Below are positions 1 to 6,536 of a stretch of DNA of 7,464 nt, piece by piece (position 1 is the stretch's first letter; each line of letters starts with the position of its first letter). Origin of the DNA: Robiginitomaculum sp. Lineage in GTDB: Bacteria; Pseudomonadota; Alphaproteobacteria; Caulobacterales; Maricaulaceae. The translations under genes and the position numbers were made by a program. The DNA is taken from NCBI GenBank assembly GCA_027071965.1, contig JALSYJ010000305.1:1-7464 (forward strand). The letters run 5' to 3'. Under the pieces are notes generated by a model. The model saw only the letters and a list, made by a program, of their open reading frames with translations, did not search any database and was not told the DNA's origin.

Positions 1-196
1 CATCAATAGCATAATCAACCGTCGATGTTCCCTGACAGGAATGGGTTTTGCTTAAATTTGCGCAGCCGTTTTCACCAGCCAGCGCAATTCCGTAACATTT
101 TTCTTTAGGAGCCGCACTGGCAGCAGTAACACCAGCGCCAAGCGCAAACGCAATACCAGTAGTTGCAGCAATAGAAATTTTAACAGGAGCGTTCAT
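1..196 (-). CDS. bufA1: Bufferin-type metallophore precursor (BufA1, DUF2282), N-terminal part
   Basis: Reading leftward from the ATG at 196-194 gives 65 residues that leave the window without a stop. Residues 1-28 form a signal peptide: a short N-terminus with K6, a hydrophobic Ala/Gly/Ile stretch and an ASA-A type cleavage site. The mature start, PKEKCYGIALAGENGCA, followed by HSCQGTSTVDY, matches the DUF2282/BufA1 pattern, with Cys at 34, 45 and 54. In the family (established knowledge) bufferins are small secreted, ribosomally made peptides whose cysteines are modified by the BufB (DUF692) and BufC partners; they bind copper or related metals outside the cytoplasm. Partner genes would be expected further left and are not visible. 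A ribosome binding site (AAAGGAAA, 203-210) lies 6 nt before the ATG. The missing C-terminus should carry another cysteine. The family call is firm; the metal is not known from the sequence. Confidence 0.87.
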   Translation of the reverse strand, partial: MNAPVKISIAATTGIAFALGAGVTAASAAPKEKCYGIALAGENGCANLSKTHSCQGTSTVDYAID

Positions 197-218
197 GAAT
201 AGTTTCCTTTTAACTAGC

Positions 219-235
219 CGGGTTCACATAACCCG
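219..235 (-). repeat. Short inverted repeat in the bufA1 leader
   Basis: CGGGTT (219-224) and AACCCG (230-235) are perfect 6-bp arms around a 5-nt spacer. The element sits 23 nt upstream of the bufA1 start and just before its ribosome binding site. It could be a leader hairpin or a regulator half-site pair. No convincing -35/-10 pair or ECF-sigma motif was found beside it, so its role is open. Confidence 0.45.
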
Positions 236-310
236 CTTCGGATTACCCTAGCAAATTTTTTGCAAATGTCCCCTCACAAAACTGAAAAATCCATCAAACA
301 AATGTGAAGT

Positions 311-330
311 GCCTGTAGATTTCTACAGGC
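311..330 (-). terminator. Possible terminator hairpin over the phosphatase stop codon
   Basis: GCCTGTAGA (311-319) and TCTACAGGC (322-330) are perfect complements. In RNA this gives an 8-bp stem with a 4-nt loop. The stop codon of the phosphatase gene (TAG, 325-323) lies inside the stem. On the minus strand the stem is followed by an AT-rich stretch with scattered T runs rather than a clean T tract, so it may be a weak intrinsic terminator or a 3'-end stabilising hairpin separating this gene from bufA1. Confidence 0.4.
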
Positions 331-1537
331 CAATTTCCGAGAATTTAACCTCCAGCTTGCGCAATATACCGCCAGATTCACCTTTTATTTGCATTGAGAT
401 TTTGCGACCCGGCCAGTCAATATCAATCATGCCATAATTATTGGCAGCCACACCTTCAACCAGTTGCAGGCTGTCATACTCGGTAATTTTGTCGGTAAAA
501 CTCATATTCAGGGCCGAAGAAGTAAACTCGTAAAGAGCATAATCCGTGGCATCATCCTTACGATAAAAAGACGCCATATGGCGATCACCGGAAACAATCA
601 GCACTCCTTTGGCGCCACTGTTTTTTACCGTGGCAAAGAACTTATCCCGCTGTGGGACAAATTCATCCCACGCCTCCCAGCCATGATCGGCAGCCAGCAC
701 CTGAATAGAGGTAATAATCAGCCTGATCTCGGCAGGTTGCTGTAATTGCTCTTCAAACCATTGCCATTGTTCTTCGCCCAAAATGGTCATATTTGGATCA
801 AAAGACGATAAATAACGCTCCTTACCCTTGGCTCCACGCTCATCGGTAGGGATCAGGGGCGATGAACGAAAATACCTGGTATCAAGCATAATGATCTGTA
901 CTCTTTGGCCCTCAACGCCAAAAACCTTGGCGTCATAAAGCCCTTCACGTTTGCGGCGCATGCTGTTTTTCGGCTCATTCCAGAACTCAAGAAAAACTTT
1001 TTTAGCAAAATACTTAAAAGCAAAATCCTCGCCAGCATCATTCATGGCATAATCGTGATCATCCCATATGCTCATCATTGGGGTTTGCTGCCGCAAGCGG
1101 GCAAAGGCTGGCCTTTTAGCAAGGTCGGCATATTGTTTGCGCAAATTAGGCAATAATGCATTGCCGGCGCGCTCGTCACCGTAAACATTGTCACCCAGAT
1201 AGATGAACAGGTCAGGATTATCGGCAGCTACCTGATCCAAGATAGGGATGGGCTTCCAGCTTGTTTGGCACGAACCAAAGGCAATGCGCTGCAAAACCGT
1301 ATTTGAGGCCGGTAATGCCGGGCCTGCGGGGGCTTTGGGCAGATCTATTTGCTGTTGATCATAAAAGGCACGCAGTGCTGCATCAGCAGAAGCAGGAGAA
1401 CTGATATCTGCGGAAACAGCCCTAGCTTCAGAAGCTTCAACAAGCGAAACATTTTTTGTGCCGCCCATGTTTATTATCACGGTGCCGACACCTGCAATCA
1501 CAACAAAGAAAGCCACAATCGAAACAATTACACGCAT
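323..1537 (-). CDS. PhoD-like alkaline phosphatase D family protein, exported
   Basis: A metallophosphoesterase of 404 residues that probably hydrolyses phosphate mono- or diesters outside the cytoplasmic membrane. Motifs in order: FGSCQ (87-91), LGDNVYGD (114-121), IWDDHDYAMND (157-167), TSIQVL (276-281) and SGDRH (316-320). These supply the Asp/Asn/His metal ligands of the PhoD family, for which B. subtilis PhoD uses Fe and Ca. Residues 1-25 form one hydrophobic segment with a single Arg before it and no twin-arginine pair, so Sec export or a membrane anchor is more likely than Tat. The start at 1537 is chosen because AAAGGG (1545-1550) lies 7 nt upstream and the hydrophobic segment then begins at residue 3. 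The frame stays open to an ATG at 1681, but that adds 48 basic, non-conserved residues in front of the signal. It is transcribed away from the LytTR operon. No Pho box was found. The exact substrate is unknown. Confidence 0.88.
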   Translation of the reverse strand: MRVIVSIVAFFVVIAGVGTVIINMGGTKNVSLVEASEARAVSADISSPASADAALRAFYDQQQIDLPKAPAGPALPASNTVLQRIAFGSCQTSWKPIPILDQVAADNPDLFIYLGDNVYGDERAGNALLPNLRKQYADLAKRPAFARLRQQTPMMSIWDDHDYAMNDAGEDFAFKYFAKKVFLEFWNEPKNSMRRKREGLYDAKVFGVEGQRVQIIMLDTRYFRSSPLIPTDERGAKGKERYLSSFDPNMTILGEEQWQWFEEQLQQPAEIRLIITSIQVLAADHGWEAWDEFVPQRDKFFATVKNSGAKGVLIVSGDRHMASFYRKDDATDYALYEFTSSALNMSFTDKITEYDSLQLVEGVAANNYGMIDIDWPGRKISMQIKGESGGILRKLEVKFSEIGL

Positions 1538-1602
1538 TCTCACGCCCTTTTTTTTAAAATGAGTCCCCACACTATGCCATTTTGCCGAATATTGCGAGGC
1601 TG

Positions 1603-1630
1603 ATTGTATTTTTACACAGGTTTTTGCAAA
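1603..1630 (-). promoter_or_regulatory. Candidate promoter of the PhoD-like gene
   Basis: On the minus strand, TTTGCA (1630-1625) and TACAAT (1608-1603) are separated by 16 nt, a fair match to a sigma-70 promoter (-10 is five of six). It lies 66 nt before the phosphatase start. The -35 hexamer falls inside the 16-bp palindrome at 1619-1634, which would let a bound dimer block transcription. This was recognised by eye only. Confidence 0.35.
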
Positions 1631-1634
1631 AACC
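1619..1634. repeat. Perfect 16-bp palindrome between divergent genes
   Basis: GGTTTTTG followed by CAAAAACC forms an uninterrupted dyad almost midway between the starts of the phosphatase (1537) and the LytTR gene (1713). Weaker outer symmetry (ACAGG at 1616-1620, CCTGT at 1638-1642) surrounds it. A spacer-free dyad fits a dimeric DNA-binding protein better than an RNA hairpin. The regulator is unknown; LytTR proteins usually bind direct repeats, so the neighbouring LytTR protein is not an obvious ligand. Confidence 0.5.
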
Positions 1635-1661
1635 CTACCTGTTGTCTTTGTTTTACTTGAC

Positions 1662-1695
1662 TTGAGCTGCACATTAAGCATTTTTTGAAGCTCAA
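1662..1695 (+). repeat. Inverted repeat in the LytTR gene leader
   Basis: TTGAGCTGC (1662-1670) and GAAGCTCAA (1687-1695) pair over eight of nine positions with a 16-nt AT-rich loop. The 3' arm ends 6 nt before the AGGAA ribosome binding site at 1702-1706. If transcribed, the hairpin could affect ribosome access; if upstream of the transcription start it could be an operator. No T tract follows, so it is not a normal terminator. Confidence 0.4.
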
Positions 1696-1712
1696 ACAGT
1701 CAGGAAACATGA

Positions 1713-2450
1713 ATGTTCGCCCGGTTTTGGCTCAATGCATACACTAATAAGGATATAATCCTGATTGTATTCATCGGGACCATATTAGCATTAATGTCAC
1801 CGTTTGGAGCTACCAGTCATTTACCAATTGTCGGCGCATGGGCGTATTGGACAGGATTGTTAACATGGGGCTGGTTGGCCTCAAAATTCGTTGGCCCGAG
1901 GCTAAAAAATAATTTACCCGACCTGTCCAGCTTCTGGTTTTATCTATTGGCATCCTTTATAATGGCGGCGCTGGTATTTCCTGCTGTTTTACTGATACAG
2001 CTTGCAACCGGTCATCCGGTTTCCATAGTTCACTGGCCATATTTGTATTTTTTGATCTGGGTTGTATCTGTTGCGGTTAGCGGGGTCAGTTTTCTATCTG
2101 ACCGGGCATTTTCTGATAAATCATCTGATAATGGAGCAAGGTTTCTTGCCAGAATACCTGCAAAAATATCTGATGGCAGCTTATACGCAGTTTCGTCCGA
2201 AGACCATTATTTACGCATTTATACAGCACAGGGATCAGATTTAATTCTGATGCGGCTTGCCGATGCCATTTCCGAGCTTGGTGATTATGATGGCATGCAG
2301 GTGCACCGTTCATGGTGGGTGGCAAAAGAGGGCGTTGAACAGATAAAACGGGATCAGGGTAAATTGCATATTATATTAAGGGATCAAACCAAGGTGCCAG
2401 TAAGCCGCACCTATGCACCTAAAATCCGTGTTGCCGGATGGCTTAGCTAA
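1713..2450 (+). CDS. Membrane-anchored LytTR-domain DNA-binding regulator
   Basis: A 245-residue protein with four predicted membrane helices (about 14-30, 39-60, 74-98 and 108-128) joined by a short linker to a C-terminal LytTR DNA-binding domain (about 144-242). LytTR features include FLARIPAK, the LYAVSSEDHYLRIYT strand region (157-171), an acidic helix leading into GMQVHRSWWV (194-203), and PVSRTY (229-234) near the end. There is no receiver (REC) domain, so it is not a classical response regulator; a signal is probably sensed in or at the membrane. The ATG at 1713 is preceded by AGGAA at 6 nt. An ATG four bases earlier is in another frame and soon stops. It is the first gene of a tight operon with the SDR and GMC genes and is divergent from the phosphatase. 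Regulation of this operon or its own promoter is inference. Family call firm, target and signal unknown. Confidence 0.88.
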   Translation: MFARFWLNAYTNKDIILIVFIGTILALMSPFGATSHLPIVGAWAYWTGLLTWGWLASKFVGPRLKNNLPDLSSFWFYLLASFIMAALVFPAVLLIQLATGHPVSIVHWPYLYFLIWVVSVAVSGVSFLSDRAFSDKSSDNGARFLARIPAKISDGSLYAVSSEDHYLRIYTAQGSDLILMRLADAISELGDYDGMQVHRSWWVAKEGVEQIKRDQGKLHIILRDQTKVPVSRTYAPKIRVAGWLS

Positions 2451-2453
2451 ACT

Positions 2454-3260
2454 ATGACAAAATCGGACAAATACGCCCTGATTACCGGAGCATCTTCGGG
2501 AATTGGTGAAGCCTTTGCCCGTCATGCAGCTATCAATGGCTATGATCTTGGGCTATGCGCCCGCCGCAAAGACCGCCTGTTAGAGCTTGCAGGAAAGCTA
2601 CAACAGGATCACAATGTTGCCGTCGATACGTTTTGCGCTGATCTTGGCTTGCCAGGTGCCGGACTGGATTTATTCAAACAGGTGCAGAAGCTGGGGCGCA
2701 ATGTGGATATTCTGATCAATAATGCCGGGGTTTCAATCGCCTGCAGCTTTGCCAAAACAGCTTATGAGCAACAATTACGATTTCTTGAGCTTACCATAAA
2801 CACCCCGGTGGCGCTTAGCCATGCAGTTTTACCGCATATGACTGAACAATGCTGGGGGCGCATATTAAACATAAGCTCAATCGCAGCCCTGTCATCAGGG
2901 GGCAAGGGCCATACCTTATATCCGGCAGGCAAAGCTTTTTTGCTTAAATTTTCCCAAAGTCTGGCCGCAGAAGTATCAGAACAAGGAGTGTTGGTCAGCG
3001 CAGTTTTGCCCGGATTTGTTGCCACCGAGTTTCAGCAGGCAAACAATATTGATCCCAAATCCATGCAAAGCGCCAAATGGTTCACCCAAAGACCTGAGCA
3101 AATGGTGGAAGAAGCCTGGCGACGTAATAATCAAGGCGCCGAAATTATTGTACCCGGATTATCAGCAAAAATTATGGCAGTATTATTGCGATACCTGCCT
3201 GAAAAAATGGTGCGGGCCATCACCCGCCCCCTGGCAGAGGAAGCTTATGTCGGCGATTGA
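2454..3260 (+). CDS. Short-chain dehydrogenase/reductase (SDR), NAD(P)-dependent
   Basis: A 268-residue classical SDR, the usual length for the family with a short C-terminal extension. The Rossmann cofactor motif TGASSGIG is at 11-18, NNAG at 89-92, the catalytic Ser at 141-142 (NISS), and Tyr156 and Lys160 form the YxxxK motif in LYPAGKAF; PGFVATEF (186-193) follows as usual. Arg37 and Arg38 after the second strand (CARRKD) favour NADP(H) over NAD(H), by analogy with other SDRs. It looks like the DltE/COG0300 type of cytosolic oxidoreductase; the substrate is unknown. The hydrophobic segment near 236-247 may help peripheral membrane contact. The start follows the LytTR stop by 3 nt with no clear Shine-Dalgarno sequence, suggesting translational coupling. 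Its last 14 nt overlap the GMC gene, so the two oxidoreductases are probably made together and may act on linked steps. Confidence 0.92.
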   Translation: MTKSDKYALITGASSGIGEAFARHAAINGYDLGLCARRKDRLLELAGKLQQDHNVAVDTFCADLGLPGAGLDLFKQVQKLGRNVDILINNAGVSIACSFAKTAYEQQLRFLELTINTPVALSHAVLPHMTEQCWGRILNISSIAALSSGGKGHTLYPAGKAFLLKFSQSLAAEVSEQGVLVSAVLPGFVATEFQQANNIDPKSMQSAKWFTQRPEQMVEEAWRRNNQGAEIIVPGLSAKIMAVLLRYLPEKMVRAITRPLAEEAYVGD

Positions 3261-4848
3261 AGTAGAAACACCACGCAGGGGCGATCGCTCTTATGATCTG
3301 GTGATTATCGGTTCGGGAGCAAGCGGTGCCACCTTGGCCCAGAAACTGGCCGCATCGGGGAAATCCATCTTGATTTTGGAGCGCGGTGAACATTTGCCTG
3401 TGGAAAGCGCAAACTGGAGCCCCAAAGAGGTTTTTATCAAGGATCGCTACAAGGCCGATGAAAACTGGACAGATCGCAAGGGCAAAACCTTCCAGCCCAA
3501 TATCCATTACTGGGTGGGTGGCAATACCATTTTTTATGGAGCAGCCCTGTATCGGTTTCGTCAGCGCGATTTTGAAGAAACCAGACATTATGGCGGCATG
3601 ATCTCGCCGGCATGGCCCATTAGCTATACTGATCTGGCGCCTTATTACACCGAAGCCGAAACCCTGTGGCAGGTACATGGAAATCGTGGCGCTGATCCCA
3701 CCGATGATGCCAGCGCCCCGCCCTATGCCTATCCGCCAATGAAGCATGATCCGGAAATTGCCCGTATTAAACATCATTTGACCAAACAGGGCCTGCAACC
3801 GTTTGAAATGCCGATAGCGGTGGATCGTAATGTGGAAAATCCCCTGAACAGCCCCTGTATCCGCTGTCGCACTTGCGGCGGGTTTCCTTGCTTGCGTGAA
3901 GCCAAATCCGATGGTCGCAAAATGGTAAATATGGCCATAGAGCACAGCAATGTAGAATTGCTAACAGGCGCCAGGGTAACCCGATTGCATACCAATGCTT
4001 CTGGAACAGATATCACCAGCGTGGAATATGTACACAATGGCGAGAGCCATAATGTGCGTGGCGATGTGGTGGTTCTGGCCGCAGGTGCCATCAATTCGGC
4101 AGCCTTATTACTGGCTTCGGCAAATGATGCCCATCCGAACGGGCTGGCCAATGGCTCGGATCAGGTGGGGCGCAATTATATGTTTCATACCGCATCTGCC
4201 ACCCTTTCCTTTGCCTGGCCCAAAGTGGAGACAAGTTTTCCCAAAACCATGGCTATCAATGATTTTTACTGGAAAGACCCTGATGGCGAGTTTGATTTTC
4301 CCATGGGGCATATTCAATTGCTTGAATACATGAATGGCGATGTGTTGCGCGGGCAATTATCCGGACTGATCCCATACTGGCTAATCCCAAAATTCGTTGC
4401 CGATGCCGTTGGCGAAAGATTAATACCGTTTCTGGTCATGACCGAAGACCTTCCCGAAGCCAGAAACCGGGTGCGTCTGCGCGATGATGGCTCCATACAA
4501 CTTGATTACTGGTATAATAATCTGGTGCCTCATAAACGGCTGATCAAGCGTTTTCACCAGATAATGCACAATGCCGGGCGCCTATGTCATTGCCTTGAAG
4601 GTCACAGGGCGCAAATGGACGGAATATTGCCGCTTTATGGTACAGCGCATCAATGCGGAACCTTGCGCATGGGCAAAGATAAAAAGGCTTCCGTGGTTAA
4701 TGCAAATTGCAAATCGCATCAGATCGAAAATCTGTATGTGGTCGATACTTCGGTTTTTGTGTCCAGTGCGGCGGTAAATCCGGCGCTTACTGCCATCGCC
4801 AATTCCCTGCGCGTGGCGGACATAATAAAGGCAGAATGCTTTGGCTAA
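3247..4848 (+). CDS. GMC family FAD-dependent oxidoreductase
   Basis: A 533-residue flavoprotein of the glucose-methanol-choline oxidoreductase family, which oxidises alcohols and passes electrons from FAD to oxygen or another acceptor. The FAD-binding Rossmann motif GSGASG is at 22-27 with the ribose-binding Glu45 in LILERGE. WVGGN (89-93) matches the N-terminal GMC signature region. The C-terminal domain has HQCGTLRMG (468-476) with candidate catalytic His468, and SSAAVNPALT (506-515) with Asn511. A cysteine cluster, Cys204, 207, 210 and 215 (CxxCxxCxxxxC), precedes an AKSDG stretch; I recall related CxRCxTCxGFPC motifs in a bacterial GMC subgroup. No signal peptide is seen. The start at 3247 is chosen because AGAGGAA (3236-3242) precedes it and YDLVIIGSG then lies near the N-terminus; the frame is open to 3016 but that part is the SDR gene read out of frame. 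Substrate unknown. Confidence 0.92.
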   Translation: MSAIEVETPRRGDRSYDLVIIGSGASGATLAQKLAASGKSILILERGEHLPVESANWSPKEVFIKDRYKADENWTDRKGKTFQPNIHYWVGGNTIFYGAALYRFRQRDFEETRHYGGMISPAWPISYTDLAPYYTEAETLWQVHGNRGADPTDDASAPPYAYPPMKHDPEIARIKHHLTKQGLQPFEMPIAVDRNVENPLNSPCIRCRTCGGFPCLREAKSDGRKMVNMAIEHSNVELLTGARVTRLHTNASGTDITSVEYVHNGESHNVRGDVVVLAAGAINSAALLLASANDAHPNGLANGSDQVGRNYMFHTASATLSFAWPKVETSFPKTMAINDFYWKDPDGEFDFPMGHIQLLEYMNGDVLRGQLSGLIPYWLIPKFVADAVGERLIPFLVMTEDLPEARNRVRLRDDGSIQLDYWYNNLVPHKRLIKRFHQIMHNAGRLCHCLEGHRAQMDGILPLYGTAHQCGTLRMGKDKKASVVNANCKSHQIENLYVVDTSVFVSSAAVNPALTAIANSLRVADIIKAECFG

Positions 4849-5049
4849 TTGGTCTTTGCAAACCAGTTATTTAGTCACGTCAACTGGTCTGCGTGATGGT
4901 CTGTAACACCCTAGCAGAAACACCTGTTCAACCCTTTTTGAATACTAAACGAAAGCCCAATTCGTCTCTTTAGCTTAACCGCCTGACATTGACAGCCTTT
5001 ATCTGCTGTCCATGTCAGGCTTTGAGGTTAATACATAATTTCTGTTGGC
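4849..5049. other. Convergent intergenic gap
   Basis: About 200 bases between the converging GMC gene and the secreted-protein gene, with no supported coding region. It holds the long hairpin at 4975-5031 and a small inverted repeat (TCACG 4875-4879, CGTGA 4892-4896). Nothing else is recognisable, and no terminal inverted repeats of an insertion sequence are present. Confidence 0.6.
4975..5031. terminator. Long hairpin between convergent genes, possible bidirectional terminator
   Basis: GCCTGACAT (4981-4989) pairs with ATGTCAGGC (5012-5020); after one mismatch GACAGC (4991-4996) pairs with GCTGTC (5005-5010) around an 8-nt loop. Outer arms TTAACC (4975-4980) and GGTTAA (5026-5031) add a further stem with a 5-nt bulge. 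Position between two convergent stop codons fits a shared 3' end. No good T tract follows on either strand, so it may instead be a REP-like repeat or an RNA-stabilising structure. Confidence 0.5.
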
Positions 5050-6384
5050 CTAATAAGCAGCCTGGTCACACCAACCAGCACCATTACCAAAACAAGGGTA
5101 TGACTCTTCTACGATAGCTGTGTTGCTTGGTAGACTGTACAATTCCGGAAAAGCACTGCGATAACCAACAGCAACAATTTGAGTTCCTGCTGGTAAAAGT
5201 GGAACCACTCGATTCACAACTGGGGCAGTAATATACTCTGTACTAGTAAGAGGAATCCATGGAAGTTGATTTCCAGCCCTTACAAAAAGTTCAAATGAAT
5301 CAGTCTTTGGAGGTACATTCAGGGTAATAAGGGTATCAACTTCAACATTTGTGCTACCGATTCTAATAGCCTGTTGAGATACGACAAAACTGATTTGATT
5401 AGTTGGCCCGTCAAATAACAAGATATCCAACTGTAAATTCGTTCCGCTAAAACTACTCACGACTCCTTGAGCAACATCAATTACTCGGTTCACCTCCTGA
5501 CTGATATCAAATGGAAGTTGTGGAGTTTCGACGGTAATTGTCGATCCCACACCAAAATCGAAAAATTGCTCGAACCCTTGTAAATCTATAGTGGCTTGAG
5601 CCGGTATCTGGAAGTAGTAGTTTTCAATTATATCTCCATATTGCCGTAATCCATCAAGGAAGTCCTCTAGAGAAAATAAAGTTTGCATGTTTCCGTTTTG
5701 AACCAAGCTATCTGCAGCGTCTCTGATCTCCAATTTCAACCTTGCTTCAGCATCACCAAAAAACACTTCCCCTATGGTTTGCGCTAAGCTAGCAATTACC
5801 CCTTGACAATCAACATTCGGCACAATTGAGTAGTTAACCGAAGTGTTTTCTATATTTCCGCTGTATACATTGTATTCCGTAAAAACACTCACATCTGATA
5901 ATGTGGCACTGATTGTGGCTGTGGGACATAATAACCCTATAAAGCCAGTTGGGTGATAGACAAAGGACGTGCTTACAGAAAGACCACTCAACATGACACC
6001 TACAGAAGTTCCGGGCTGGGTCAGGCGCACCAGTATTTGATTAGCCTGGACGTTTGCATGCTGAACACTGGATACTTCTGGAATAGCCAAGAATGCGTTA
6101 CGCATTTGTACGCTCAAATCTTGTTTGAATTGGCTTAAGTCCCCAAACGCTTCATTAGCCAAGTTTTTAGTGACAGATGGATTGCCACTGGCCAATTCAA
6201 TTAACGGGTCAATGTCTGAAGTGCTAAAGCCAACTCCGTTCAAAACCCCAGGCTGGGCATCAGGTGTTCCAAAGAAAATTGTTGTTTCACCCGTAGAGGT
6301 TTGCGCAAGCGCACCGAAAGTGCCCATTACCCCCATTAACAGTAAAACTATTAAACTAAAAATCCCTCGCAATGCTGCAGACAT
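5050..6384 (-). CDS. Secreted protein of unknown family
   Basis: I do not recognise this 444-residue protein. Residues 1-28 form a clear Sec signal peptide: Arg6, a hydrophobic Leu/Val core at 8-22 and a cleavage site near ALAQ (25-28). The mature part is rich in alternating hydrophobic/polar segments suggesting beta strands (115-190 and 262-410), with helix-like stretches at about 72-100 and 196-229. There are four cysteines, at 153, 193, 431 and 439, which could make two disulfides, the last pair being in a short C-terminal tail rich in Gly, Cys and Trp. No enzyme motif, lipobox, sortase signal, repeats or C-terminal membrane helix was seen. The start is supported by AAGGGG (6391-6396) 6 nt upstream. 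It is a single-gene unit, more AT-rich than its neighbours by eye and divergent from groES. A periplasmic or surface adhesin-like or lipid-binding role is possible but unsupported. Confidence 0.8.
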   Translation of the reverse strand: MSAALRGIFSLIVLLLMGVMGTFGALAQTSTGETTIFFGTPDAQPGVLNGVGFSTSDIDPLIELASGNPSVTKNLANEAFGDLSQFKQDLSVQMRNAFLAIPEVSSVQHANVQANQILVRLTQPGTSVGVMLSGLSVSTSFVYHPTGFIGLLCPTATISATLSDVSVFTEYNVYSGNIENTSVNYSIVPNVDCQGVIASLAQTIGEVFFGDAEARLKLEIRDAADSLVQNGNMQTLFSLEDFLDGLRQYGDIIENYYFQIPAQATIDLQGFEQFFDFGVGSTITVETPQLPFDISQEVNRVIDVAQGVVSSFSGTNLQLDILLFDGPTNQISFVVSQQAIRIGSTNVEVDTLITLNVPPKTDSFELFVRAGNQLPWIPLTSTEYITAPVVNRVVPLLPAGTQIVAVGYRSAFPELYSLPSNTAIVEESYPCFGNGAGWCDQAAY

Positions 6385-6435
6385 ACTTATCCCCTTTTTT
6401 TCGTTTATATTTATATATTTAACCCGTACACCAGA

Positions 6436-6462
6436 ATTATGAATTTAATAGACGTTAGTCAA
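6436..6462 (-). promoter_or_regulatory. Candidate promoter of the secreted-protein gene
   Basis: On the minus strand, TTGACT (6462-6457) is followed after 15 nt by CATAAT (6441-6436). Each hexamer matches the sigma-70 consensus at five of six positions, although the spacing is shorter than the usual 16-18. It lies about 50 nt before the start codon, in a very AT-rich leader. Confidence 0.35.
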
Positions 6463-6497
6463 GCAATTGTTACGTATAAAAAAATCACTGCACAATC

Positions 6498-6526
6498 CTT
6501 GACTCAGCACCTGCGCCCCCCTATCT
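6498..6526 (+). promoter_or_regulatory. Candidate heat-shock-type promoter of groESL
   Basis: CTTGAC (6498-6503) and CTATCT (6521-6526) are separated by 17 nt. The CTTG -35 core and C-rich -10 region resemble alphaproteobacterial sigma-32 (RpoH) promoters, and some sigma-70 recognition is possible. Transcription would start near 6532-6536, placing the CIRCE operator at the very beginning of the transcript, as in other groESL operons. Confidence 0.55.
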
Positions 6527-6536
6527 CCCCCTTGCG

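Noticed and set aside
1538..1681. 48-residue N-terminal extension of the PhoD-like protein from an upstream ATG at 1681
   Set aside because: It would bury the export signal, cover the palindrome and candidate promoter, and ignore the well-placed AAAGGG site before 1537.
1709..1747. ATG at 1709 just before the LytTR start
   Set aside because: It opens a 12-codon frame that soon stops, and the ribosome binding site spacing is too short; the overlapping ATG at 1713 opens the full LytTR frame.
3016..3246. Open 77-residue extension in front of the GMC protein
   Set aside because: It is the SDR gene read in another frame; the FAD motif and a good ribosome binding site support the start at 3247.
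3220..3945. Long minus-strand open frame opposite the GMC gene
   Set aside because: No recognisable domain and no convincing ribosome binding site; it mirrors a strongly supported coding sequence.
4871..6461. TTAGTCA present on both sides of the secreted-protein gene (4871-4877 and 6455-6461), as if a target duplication
   Set aside because: Seven bases is within chance for this distance, and there are no terminal inverted repeats, transposase or integrase remnants.
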